A stretch of 63,265 bases of DNA, taken from Levilactobacillus lindianensis (GTDB lineage Bacteria; Bacillota; Bacilli; Lactobacillales; Lactobacillaceae). Under the pieces are notes generated by a model. It was not told the DNA's origin and did no database searches. It saw nothing but the letters and a program-made list of their open reading frames with translations. Shown here one piece after another: positions 8,510 to 16,452 of this stretch; position 1 is the stretch's first letter, and the number at the start of each line of letters is the position of its first letter. Location: assembly GCF_003946095.1 (NCBI RefSeq), contig NZ_RHOD01000016.1:1-63265 (forward strand), given 5' to 3'. The position numbers and the translations under genes were made by a program.

Positions 8510-9415
8510 TTACTTCTTAGCCTTATCGACCGCGTGACCACCGAAACCGTTCCGCAAGGCAGCAACAACTTTACCCGTCATCGTGTCGGTTTCCATTGAG
8601 CGGTAACGCATCATCAGGGAAAGCCCGATAACTGGCGTTGCCACTTGTTGGTCGAGGGCTTCTTGCAAGGTCCACTTACCTTCACCGGAACTGTGCATAA
8701 CACCCTTGATGTCATCCAGCTTCTCATCATCCGCAAAGGCTTCTTGAATCAATTCCATCAGCCATGAACGAACCACGGAACCTGAATTCCAAAGTTTGGC
8801 AACGGCTTCGTTATCGTAATCGAAGTCACTGTGCGCCAGAACATCGAACCCTTCACCGATGGCTTCCATCATCCCGTATTCGATCCCGTTGTGGACCATC
8901 TTCAGATAGTGACCAGAGCCAGCGGCACCAGTGTAGAGATAACCGTTCTTGTCGGAAATGCCTTCAAAGAGTGGCTTCAAAGTTTCAAAAGCTTCGGCAC
9001 TCGTCCCACCGATCATGAAGTTCCCATTCTCGCGGGCCCCGGATTGACCACCGGAAGTCCCACAGTCAAAGAAGTTGATGCCTTGAGCTTCTGCCAGCTT
9101 AGCAGCGGCTGCCGAATCCTTCCAGAAAGAGTTCCCACCATCGATGATGAAATCGCCCGCACTCAACTTTTCCGTCAGTGTGGTGATGGTCGAGTCAGTT
9201 GGCTTGCCGGCTGGCAACATCAACCAAACAATCTTGGGCGTGGTTAACTTGCTTAGCAAGTCCTCGAGTGAGGTTGCGGGTTGCGCACCAAATCCCGCAG
9301 CGTCATTGACGAAGTCTTGGTTCAAATCGAACGCAACAACTTCATTTCCGTGGTCCATCATGTTTTGAGCTAAGTTACTACCCATTTTTCCTAATCCAAC
9401 TAATCCAATCTTCAT
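8510..9415 (-). CDS. Short-form 6-phosphogluconate dehydrogenase (decarboxylating, GndA/YqeC type)
   Basis: 301 aa. It oxidises and decarboxylates 6-phosphogluconate to ribulose 5-phosphate. The N-terminal GLVGLGKMGSNLAQN is the dinucleotide loop; DFIIDGGNSFWKD and FFDCGTSGGQSGARENG bind substrate; [17 protein letters not shown] carries the catalytic Lys and the nearby Asn. The length (about 300 aa) is that of the short, often NAD-linked class, unlike the 480-aa enzyme at 57556-58995, so the window encodes two versions of this step. It is transcribed alone, ending at the terminator near 8470. Confidence 0.9.
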   Translation of the reverse strand: MKIGLVGLGKMGSNLAQNMMDHGNEVVAFDLNQDFVNDAAGFGAQPATSLEDLLSKLTTPKIVWLMLPAGKPTDSTITTLTEKLSAGDFIIDGGNSFWKDSAAAAKLAEAQGINFFDCGTSGGQSGARENGNFMIGGTSAEAFETLKPLFEGISDKNGYLYTGAAGSGHYLKMVHNGIEYGMMEAIGEGFDVLAHSDFDYDNEAVAKLWNSGSVVRSWLMELIQEAFADDEKLDDIKGVMHSSGEGKWTLQEALDQQVATPVIGLSLMMRYRSMETDTMTGKVVAALRNGFGGHAVDKAKK

Positions 9416-9610
9416 GGTTTAAGTTCCTTCCTTTAATCGAAAATTCGCATCAACCTAACGACTCCTAGTATATGAAAAAAAGTTACAGATTTCAAGATAT
9501 TTTTGTAAATAATATACAAAACAAACTAAGAAACCCGTTATACTGGGATTTTGCATTTGTCATCTTGTGAAGAAAATAACTGAAAAAATGACCGATCACT
9601 CATCAGGACT

Positions 9611-10270
9611 TTAAGCTTGAGCGTTCCACTCTGCCTTATATTCTGCCAAGAAATCGCGCATCACCTGTTGGCGGTGTTCGGCCACCCGCTTAGCGGCATC
9701 GGTGTTCATCAGGTCTTTCAGCTTTAATAACTTTTCATAGAAGTGGTTAATAATGGTTTCGTTGTCCAGGTTTCGGTATTCCGCATGTGTCATGCTTGTT
9801 CGGGGCTTAACAGCTGGATCGTAGATCTTTTCGCCAAAATGACCACCAAAATAAATTGCGCGAGAAATCCCAATTGCCCCGATTGCATCCAGCCGATCGG
9901 CATCCTGAACAATTTGACCTTCCAATGGCAATGGCTTTGCTGTCCCATCAATCGTCTTGTGATAAGACATGTTGTCCATAATCAGAAAGACCGTGTCACT
10001 GTCAGCGGTACTGAAACCCTGCTGGGTGAGAAAATCTCGTACCTCAGCACTGGCCACCGCTGTGTCTTCAACCAACTTCTCGTCAATGACATCGTGAAGG
10101 TAGGCCGCGGTGACTGTTAGCACGTGGTTGGCCTCAGGATATTCTTGAACGAGTTTGTCCGCCAAACTCACGACACGTTGGATGTGATCGAAGCCGTGCC
10201 CGGTCTCGTCATCCCCCATCTTGCTCTGTGAAAAGACTCGAACTGCTGCTAAAACATCATTTTCCGTCAT
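9611..10270 (-). CDS. HD-domain metal-dependent phosphohydrolase (YedJ-like)
   Basis: 219 aa. The metal-binding residues are visible in order: H of GHGFDHIQRVV (about residues 24-34), HD of AAYLHDVIDE, and D of VQDADRLDAIGAIG. The start is at MTENDV (10270), preceded by AAGGAG; a longer frame would only add residues inside the upstream gene. It overlaps the end of the tetR gene by 14 nt, so the two are translationally coupled. Substrate unknown; the family cleaves phosphate from nucleotides or similar compounds. Confidence 0.82.
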   Translation of the reverse strand: MTENDVLAAVRVFSQSKMGDDETGHGFDHIQRVVSLADKLVQEYPEANHVLTVTAAYLHDVIDEKLVEDTAVASAEVRDFLTQQGFSTADSDTVFLIMDNMSYHKTIDGTAKPLPLEGQIVQDADRLDAIGAIGISRAIYFGGHFGEKIYDPAVKPRTSMTHAEYRNLDNETIINHFYEKLLKLKDLMNTDAAKRVAEHRQQVMRDFLAEYKAEWNAQA

Positions 10271-10910
10271 GTTTACGCTCCTTAGAAGTTTTTCCTTCCA
10301 CCGCGTCCGGGGCAACCCCAACGAACCCATAGAAGAATAATTGCATTAATTGGTCAATCAGTTGCCGATATTCTGGAATATCATGATCCGGCGAACTGAA
10401 ATAATCGACATACATGTCCAGATACATCGTCAAAGCGGCATTGGAGATATCCGGATTAATCATCCCCGCATCGCGCCCGCGTTGAATCACGGCATCCCAG
10501 AAGGATTGTTTGCCGGCATCATAGGTGGCCTTGGCCTCCCCATTACCGAACTTTCCTTGCATGTCCGCCACCGTGAAGTTGTAGAAGTCCTGACTCATCC
10601 CCGCGGACACCTTAACCTTGGTCTTCATCATGAACTGAACGATCTCACGAAATGACTTTTTCTGGTCGTCGACTACTGTACGGTACTGGGCATAGCCTCC
10701 CACGATCAGGTCTAAGACGACCTGGTGGGCCAAGTCATACTTACTATCAAAGTACTTGTATAGGGTGACCTGCGACACATTGGCCTCATCCGCGACCCCC
10801 TTGACGTGCGTGGGTTTATAGCCATCCCGGAGGAATAATTTAGTTGCGGCGGCCAGAATTTTACGCCGCTGTTGGTCCTTTCTCTCTTGGTTCGTTGCCA
10901 CTTGGTTCAC
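10257..10910 (-). CDS. TetR-family repressor, divergent from an ABC exporter
   Basis: 217 aa with a GTG start and AAAGGG as ribosome site. Residues about 10-60 form the TetR HTH: RRKILAAATKLFLRDGY and ANVSQVTLYKYFDSKYDL. The C-terminal ligand domain is not diagnostic. It is divergent from the ABC exporter at 11095-13619, and a perfect 11-bp-arm palindrome sits between them. Regulation of the exporter, and probably of itself, is the natural inference. The overlapping HD hydrolase is its operon partner. Confidence 0.88.
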   Translation of the reverse strand: MNQVATNQERKDQQRRKILAAATKLFLRDGYKPTHVKGVADEANVSQVTLYKYFDSKYDLAHQVVLDLIVGGYAQYRTVVDDQKKSFREIVQFMMKTKVKVSAGMSQDFYNFTVADMQGKFGNGEAKATYDAGKQSFWDAVIQRGRDAGMINPDISNAALTMYLDMYVDYFSSPDHDIPEYRQLIDQLMQLFFYGFVGVAPDAVEGKTSKERKHDGK

Positions 10911-10996
10911 GTCCCTTTGCCTGTTTTTTAAATGTCAGCGGTTTCTTCTTAGCTGTTATTATTTTAGCACATTCATCCCCAGCGTATTTAAATTTT

Positions 10997-11023
10997 GTGA
11001 ACTATTTTAGATAAATAGTTCAC
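10997..11023. promoter_or_regulatory. TetR operator in the tetR-ABC intergenic region
   Basis: GTGAACTATTT, a 5-nt spacer TAGAT, and AAATAGTTCAC form a perfect 27-bp dyad. It lies 7 bp upstream of the -35 box of the ABC operon. Confidence 0.75.
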
Positions 11024-11030
11024 TTTTATA

Positions 11031-11059
11031 TTGACTTCCCCCAAACCAAGGCTTACGAT
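11031..11059 (+). promoter_or_regulatory. Promoter of the ABC exporter operon
   Basis: The -35 box TTGACT (11031-11036) and -10 box TACGAT (11054-11059) are 17 bp apart. The ribosome site GAGGAGGGG follows near 11081. Confidence 0.6.
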
Positions 11060-11094
11060 AATAGCGATTTAATAACCGTGAGGAGGGGATTCAA

Positions 11095-11991
11095 ATGGCG
11101 ACACAGCCTATTTTACAAATTCATCAGTTACAGAAAAAGTTTGGCCGTTTTCAAGCATTAAAAGATATCACCTTCAGTGTGAATGCCGGTGAGGTGTTCG
11201 GGTTCATTGGACCTAACGGTGCTGGTAAATCAACCACGATCCGGGTACTTCTGGGGTTGATCCGTGCGACTGGCGGATCGGCTACCATCTTCGGTCAGGA
11301 CGTCTGGCAGGATAGCGTCACGATCCACCAACGTCTGGCCTATGTGCCCGGCGACGTGTACCTCTGGCCAAATCTGACCGGGGGCGAAATCATTGATCTG
11401 TTACTCAAAATGAACGGCACGGCCCATTCCGACAAGACCGATGCCCTAATCAAACAGTTCGGGCTTGATCCGACCAAGAAGGCGCGGACCTACTCCAAAG
11501 GGAATCGCCAGAAGGTGGCGCTGATTGCCGCCTTCTCCCAAGATGCCGATTTCTACATCTTTGACGAACCAACCTCTGGGCTCGATCCACTCAACGAACG
11601 GGTCTTCCAGGAAGCCGTCTTAGACTTAAAGCAACGTGGCAAGGCCGTCCTGCTTTCAAGTCATATTCTCTCCGAAGTGGAACGCATGTGTGACCGCATC
11701 GGGATCATCCGTGAGGGACAAATCATCGAGACCGGGAGTCTCGCTGAGATGCGCCACCTGACGCGCACCATGGTTACTGTTACGCTGGGCGATGACTTTG
11801 ACGTGACCACCCTGCCCGGGGTTCACGGTGTCACCGCTGGCCATCAAGCCCACGAGTGGCAATTTGCCGTCGAAGATTCGCAATTAGCCACCATCATGGC
11901 TACCCTGGCGCAACACCAGGTCATGGCCCTACAGAGTACGCCACCAACTCTTGAAGATCTCTTCATGCACTACTACACGGGAAAGGAGTGA
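11095..11991 (+). CDS. ABC transporter ATP-binding protein
   Basis: 298 aa. Walker A is GPNGAGKST (about residues 39-47), the signature is YSKGNRQKVALIAAF (a variant of LSGGQ), Walker B is FYIFDEP, followed by the H-loop SSHIL. The C-terminal 75 residues are the usual extension of exporter ATPases of the drug-resistance type. It forms an exporter with the permease encoded next. Under likely control of the divergent TetR protein. Confidence 0.93.
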   Translation: MATQPILQIHQLQKKFGRFQALKDITFSVNAGEVFGFIGPNGAGKSTTIRVLLGLIRATGGSATIFGQDVWQDSVTIHQRLAYVPGDVYLWPNLTGGEIIDLLLKMNGTAHSDKTDALIKQFGLDPTKKARTYSKGNRQKVALIAAFSQDADFYIFDEPTSGLDPLNERVFQEAVLDLKQRGKAVLLSSHILSEVERMCDRIGIIREGQIIETGSLAEMRHLTRTMVTVTLGDDFDVTTLPGVHGVTAGHQAHEWQFAVEDSQLATIMATLAQHQVMALQSTPPTLEDLFMHYYTGKE

Positions 11992-11996
11992 TCGCC

Positions 11997-13619
11997 ATGT
12001 CACGTTATGGACGTACCGGTCAACTGATCCGGTTAGCCTTTCGCCGCGATCGCTTCCGGATTCTCATGTGGATTGTCATTCTAGCCGCTCTGATGGCTAG
12101 TGTGGCCTGGAAATTTCAAGACATCTACGGCACGCAATCCGAAATTGCGGCCATCAAGGGAACTCTCGCTAGTCCCGGAATTATGGCGATGTTTGGGGCC
12201 TTCACTTTCAAAGGGAAGGTCACTACTGCCGAAATCTTTGCGAACGAAATGCTCCTATTCATGGGACTGATTCAAGTCGTCATGAACCTCGCCCTTAGCA
12301 TCCACGCCACCCGTGGCGAGGAAGACTTAGGAATCACCGAACTTGTGAGAGCCCACGCCGTTGGCACGGCCGCCCCATTAGCCGCCGCGGCCTGGGAACT
12401 AGTCATCGTTAACGGCCTTCTAGGTATCCTCTACGGCGTCGGTTTAACCGCCGCTAACATGCCGGGTGCCACCCTTGAAGGGAACTGGCTGATTGGTCTA
12501 GGTTTAGCCACCACCGGCCTCCTCTTTGGGTTCTTGGGCCTCCTGATGTCCCAGATTGCGGATCACTCTGCCAGCGCCACTGGACTCGCCTACACTCTTT
12601 TTGGAATCAGCTATTTAGCTCGGATGATTACCGACGTTCAGCATCCCAAGCTCACCTGGTGGTCCCCACTGGGTTGGGTGGAAAAGTTAGCGCCGTACAA
12701 CGATGCCAACTGGCTGCCCGTCTGGCTGAGTCTAGGCACTGCCCTGATTCTCTTTGGTCTGGCCGTCATGGCCAACAATCGCCGAGACCTCGGTGCCGGT
12801 GCACTGACCACCCGGCCCGGTAAGCGTCACGCTTCAGCACTTCTACGGGGACCACTTTCCCTACTGTGGCGCCGTCAACGCAATGTTATTATTGCGTGGA
12901 TCCTAGCGGTCATCATCTTCGGAGTTGCCTACGGAACGGTCTTTAATACCATCGGTGATATTCTGAAAACTAACCCGACGATGCAACAGGTCTTCGGCGC
13001 GGCCATGGTCCACGAGGCTAACCACAAAGTCCTGTTAAGCTTCACGTCACTCCTGGCCGTCGTCATGGCCGCCGTGGCCACCATCCCTGGCATTCAGCTA
13101 ATCTTAAAGGCCCACACCGACGAAACTCGGGGCTGGTTGGAAGCCGTTTACGCGCGGCCAGTGAGCCGCACCCGCCTCTTCTTCAGCTACGTGGGTCCCG
13201 CCTTTCTAACCAGCACTCTGGCCTACATTGGCGGTCTGGGTGGCATCGTCATCATGGGGGATGCCAGTCTGGATCACGTGAAGGACGGCATCAGTGCCCA
13301 CGAATTCTGGCAAGGTATTGCCGGACAACTTCCAGAAATCTGGGTCTTTCTGGGAATTGCCGTATTACTCGTTGGCTGCTGGCCACGGATCAAGACCTTT
13401 ACCTGGCTCTACCTGGCATTGGGCTTTGTCTCCGTCTACATGGGGAGCCTACTCAAGCTGCCTAGCTGGGTTAAGAATGTCACCCCTGCTGGCTGGATGC
13501 CTCGGATTCCGCAACACGCGGTCGACTGGACAACCTTTAGCTGGATGATTGGTTTAGCTATCGTTCTGGTTATCGTTGGTTGGCTAGGTTACCGCCGTCG
13601 GGATCTTCAGATGAGATAA
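11997..13619 (+). CDS. ABC-2 type exporter permease (two repeated halves)
   Basis: 540 aa with about 12 transmembrane segments in two similar halves, as in permeases annotated as exporters of polyketide-type antibiotics. The two halves share RLAFRRDRFRILMWIVI-like and LLWRRQRNVIIAWIL starts. I chose the ATG at 11997, because the GTG at 11988 would sit within the ribosome site AAAGGAG (11982-11988). It starts 5 nt after the ATPase gene and ends the operon. Cargo unknown; the TetR control suggests an inducible export function. Confidence 0.85.
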   Translation: MSRYGRTGQLIRLAFRRDRFRILMWIVILAALMASVAWKFQDIYGTQSEIAAIKGTLASPGIMAMFGAFTFKGKVTTAEIFANEMLLFMGLIQVVMNLALSIHATRGEEDLGITELVRAHAVGTAAPLAAAAWELVIVNGLLGILYGVGLTAANMPGATLEGNWLIGLGLATTGLLFGFLGLLMSQIADHSASATGLAYTLFGISYLARMITDVQHPKLTWWSPLGWVEKLAPYNDANWLPVWLSLGTALILFGLAVMANNRRDLGAGALTTRPGKRHASALLRGPLSLLWRRQRNVIIAWILAVIIFGVAYGTVFNTIGDILKTNPTMQQVFGAAMVHEANHKVLLSFTSLLAVVMAAVATIPGIQLILKAHTDETRGWLEAVYARPVSRTRLFFSYVGPAFLTSTLAYIGGLGGIVIMGDASLDHVKDGISAHEFWQGIAGQLPEIWVFLGIAVLLVGCWPRIKTFTWLYLALGFVSVYMGSLLKLPSWVKNVTPAGWMPRIPQHAVDWTTFSWMIGLAIVLVIVGWLGYRRRDLQMR

Positions 13620-13635
13620 GAGTGAAAATGGATGT

Positions 13636-13825
13636 AGACGACCGCCTGCGGCTGTCAGGGATTACGCCTGCTGTGGGGACGCTTCAGCCCCTTGGGCTTC
13701 TCGCTCGATTTGAAGCCCCGCCAGGGACGCGGGTCTTCAAAGTCGCCCGTGGCGTAAGGCCGAGAAAAACGCTCAGTCTAACGCCACCACCACGGCCGGC
13801 TCCATCCCTGACCTCCTCCGGCTAG
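13636..13825 (-). repeat. Family-2 structured repeat, copy a
   Basis: About 190 bp. Read on the minus strand it starts GCCGGAGGAGG and ends CCGCAGGCGG. The closing helix GTCAGGGAT/ATCCCTGAC, an arm GGCGT/ACGCC around a conserved TTAGACTGAG..CTCGGCCTTA, and a hairpin GAAGACCCGC..GCGGGGCTTC are all intact. It lies head to head with copy b. Short ORFs cross it, but the conservation pattern is that of RNA helices. Confidence 0.7.
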
Positions 13826-14112
13826 ATTGGTTTTTAACCGCTACATGGCCGTTCAAAATTTGATACTTTCTATCTGATGGCAAACCACAATACCAGATTG
13901 GGCACTACTGTTCTAACAACGAGGTTCAATCTGAACCAGTATGTTTGTCTGTCATCTTGACTCGCAAGCAGTCTCACAATCGCAGCAATTGTAAAGCCCT
14001 CAACCATGCTAAACTGCGTGGTTGAGGGCTTTTTGACTGTTAAATTGGTGCTACCAGCATATGACTCTGGCAATTCCAACAAGAGTCATCAGGCCGCCAC
14101 GACTCACTACCT
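13826..14112. other. Spacer between head-to-head repeats a and b
   Basis: No gene. It contains a hairpin at 13993-14032 (AAAGCCCTCAACCA with TGGTTGAGGGCTTT, then a T) that can end transcription on the plus strand. No promoter stood out. Confidence 0.5.
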
Positions 14113-14304
14113 GAGCCGGAGGAGGCCAGGGGTGGAGCCAGCCGTGACGAGTCTGTTAGACCGAGCGCTTTTCTCGGCCTTACAGACTGGGACGACTTGG
14201 GAGACTCGCGGTTCTCAGCGGGGCTTCCAAGCGAGCCGGAAGCCCGCCCTTTGGCTGTAGGCGGTCCCCACAGCAGGCGTAACCCCTGGCAGCCGCAGGC
14301 GGCC
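14113..14304 (+). repeat. Family-2 structured repeat, copy b
   Basis: Full-length copy. The closing helix is GCCAGGGGT/ACCCCTGGC, the first arm TCTGT/ACAGA around TTAGACCGAG..CTCGGCCTTA, and the second hairpin CTTGG..CCAAG. Each helix differs in sequence from copy a but still pairs. It lies between the ABC permease (plus) and ackA (minus). Confidence 0.7.
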
Positions 14305-14357
14305 CAATTACCTACTTTTAAAATTCAGAGCGGCCTATCGGCCTTTTACAACAGGAT

Positions 14358-15545
14358 TTAGTGGGACAGACGGTTCACGTCGCGAACAATCATGAGTTCC
14401 TCGTTAGTTGGCACGACCAGCACCTTAACGGCCGCGTCATCGGGGCTCACGATATGTTCTTCACCCCGGAAGTCATTCTTAGCGGGATCGATGGCAACAC
14501 CGAAGACTCCCAATTTATCAGCAATGGCCTGGCGCATGGCGATCCCATTCTCACCGGAACCAGCCGTGAAGACAATGGCATCCAAGCCACCGAGTTCAGC
14601 TACATAGCTTCCTACGTAGCAGACCACGCGGTTAACGAACATGTCCAAAGCCAGCTTGGACTTGGGCCGCTCATCTTGCGTATCTTCCAGGTCACGTTGA
14701 TCGGGTGACAATTCGGACACCCCTAACAGCCCAGACTTGTGGTTTAAAATATCCACCATGGCTGGCATATCAATCTGGAGTTTCTCCGCCAGGAAGGCGA
14801 CCAGGGAAGCGTCGATATCCCCCGAACGTGTCCCCATCATGACCCCTGCGAGGGGCGTGAAACCCATCGAGGTATCGAGGGCCTGACCGTGGTCAAACGC
14901 CGTGACCGAGGAACCAGAGCCCAAATGCAGGGTGATCAGTTTCAGGTCTTCTAGGGGTTTGCCGAGAAGTTCTGCGGTTCGGTGCGCCACGTAACGGTGG
15001 CTAGTCCCGTGAGCCCCGTACTTACGGGCCCCAAACTTTTCGTAGTATTCGTAAGGCAGGCTATACATGTAGTTCACAGCCGGCATATCCGTATACAGGG
15101 AGGTGTCGAAGACCGCAACCTGTTGGGCATCAGGCAATAACTGCTGGAAGACCTCGATGTAATAGGCCTGAACTGGATTGTGGAGTGGTGCATAGTCCTT
15201 TAAAGACTTGATCTGGTCCAAGACTTCCGGCGTAATCAGCGCAGAATCCTTGAAGATTTCACCCCCGGCGACGATTCGATGACCGACACCGGTGATTTCA
15301 CTCAAGTGGTCCAAAATCCCGTAGGACTTGAGGCGTGTCAATACCATGGCCGCCGCTTCTTGATTGGTGATGTTGTCCTGGGTATCCGTAAACTTTTCGC
15401 CGTTGGCCAGCTTGACCTTAAAGATCGAGCCGGGCAGATTTAAGCGATCGACCAAACCAGATGCAATGACCGTCTCCTCTGGCATTTCAAAGAGTTTCCA
15501 CTTCAGTGTTGAACTTCCCGCGTTAATCGCCAATGTTTTTCCCAT
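14358..15545 (-). CDS. ackA: Acetate kinase
   Basis: 395 aa, usual length. It converts acetyl phosphate and ADP to acetate and ATP, the ATP-yielding end of the acetate branch in heterofermentation. Visible motifs: NAGSSTLKWKLFEMP at the N-terminus (residues 7-21), GHRIVAGGE, FDTSLYTDMP, GAHGTSHRYVA, LHLGSGSSV, GTRSGDID and the C-terminal TAGSGENG. The start has AGGAGG upstream. A predicted promoter and an overlapping cre-like site lie at 15580-15608. It is not linked to pta. Confidence 0.96.
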   Translation of the reverse strand: MGKTLAINAGSSTLKWKLFEMPEETVIASGLVDRLNLPGSIFKVKLANGEKFTDTQDNITNQEAAAMVLTRLKSYGILDHLSEITGVGHRIVAGGEIFKDSALITPEVLDQIKSLKDYAPLHNPVQAYYIEVFQQLLPDAQQVAVFDTSLYTDMPAVNYMYSLPYEYYEKFGARKYGAHGTSHRYVAHRTAELLGKPLEDLKLITLHLGSGSSVTAFDHGQALDTSMGFTPLAGVMMGTRSGDIDASLVAFLAEKLQIDMPAMVDILNHKSGLLGVSELSPDQRDLEDTQDERPKSKLALDMFVNRVVCYVGSYVAELGGLDAIVFTAGSGENGIAMRQAIADKLGVFGVAIDPAKNDFRGEEHIVSPDDAAVKVLVVPTNEELMIVRDVNRLSH

Positions 15546-15579
15546 AATTTCCTCCTACGCTTTTTCTCAGTTAATTACT

Positions 15580-15608
15580 AGTGTAATCAACTTTGTATCC
15601 GCTTTCAA
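15580..15608 (-). promoter_or_regulatory. ackA promoter with overlapping cre-like site
   Basis: On the minus strand TTGAAA (15603-15608) and TACACT (15580-15585) are 17 bp apart. The cre-like TGAAAGCGGATACA (plus-strand positions 15594-15607) matches the CcpA consensus except for two positions in the right half and covers most of the -35 box. The -35 also overlaps the stop of the upstream tetR gene. Confidence 0.5.
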
Positions 15609-16192
15609 GAATTATTTGAAAAGCTTTCATTGTCACCGACTAATTGTTGGGGTGAAAGCGTCCGTGTTACCTTGAAAATCGCGTAGGCTCGCCGCGGAGA
15701 TAAAATCACGTCACGCGTCAACCAATAACGAATGAAGTCGAGAACTCCCTGGACCACGATCTCCTGCGCAATGTCTTGTGGAATCGCAGCTTCACCATCG
15801 ACTGGAACCGCGACAATCGCCACAATGAGTGCCTTGAGGCGGGGGCCAATCTTTGACGCCGGACACCGCAATAATGTGGCGCTCAAAGCCCGTTGGTGAT
15901 ACAAATATTGAAACAATTGCCAAAAAGCATCCCGCTGATCCGGTACCGGTTTCCCCATTGGCTTGGGATACTGTGTAAAAATCCCCTGCACGGCTCCCAC
16001 CAGCTCATTTTCATAGCTCGTTAGTAAATCAAATTTATCCAAATAGTGCTGGTAAAAGGTTCCGCGATTAATCGCGGCTTCACGAGCTAAATCTCGAACT
16101 GTGAGACGGTCAAATCCCTTGTCTGCCAGCAATTTAACGAAAGCCCGCTGCAACTTAACCTCCGTTGTCAGAACCCGCGTATCTGTCTCCAT
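15605..16192 (-). CDS. TetR-family regulator, divergent from a YhgE/Pip-like exporter
   Basis: 195 aa. N-terminal TetR HTH (about residues 8-55): LQRAFVKLLADKGFDRLTVRDLAREAAINRGTFYQHYLDKFDLL. The C-terminal region resembles the TetR_C_8-like group often encoded beside YhgE/Pip membrane proteins. Ribosome site GTGAGGAG. Likely target: the intergenic region 16193-16452 and the exporter gene. Its end overlaps the predicted ackA promoter. Confidence 0.88.
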   Translation of the reverse strand: METDTRVLTTEVKLQRAFVKLLADKGFDRLTVRDLAREAAINRGTFYQHYLDKFDLLTSYENELVGAVQGIFTQYPKPMGKPVPDQRDAFWQLFQYLYHQRALSATLLRCPASKIGPRLKALIVAIVAVPVDGEAAIPQDIAQEIVVQGVLDFIRYWLTRDVILSPRRAYAIFKVTRTLSPQQLVGDNESFSNNS

Positions 16193-16452
16193 GCCCTCAT
16201 CTCCTCACTGAATCACGCCATTTTAAATCAATTAGATAACTTTTCTTTAACAGCGTCAATCAACACTTCCGGTAAACCTGTTGTTGGCCTTTTCAGTTAA
16301 TCAAGCCAGCCTTTTATGGGAAAACTCACGACAATGTTGGTCATTTTTACCCAACACTTCCACCTATATTGTCGATTGCACCACTTGGCCGGTGGCCTTA
16401 CGCTAAGGGTGTTTTAGAGCAACGCAACAGCTCCTCGAAAGGTGGGATTTTC

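Noticed and set aside
13580-14260. ORFs of 70-84 aa crossing repeats a and b
   Set aside because: No ribosome sites or families, and the conserved pattern between copies is of paired helices, not of codons.
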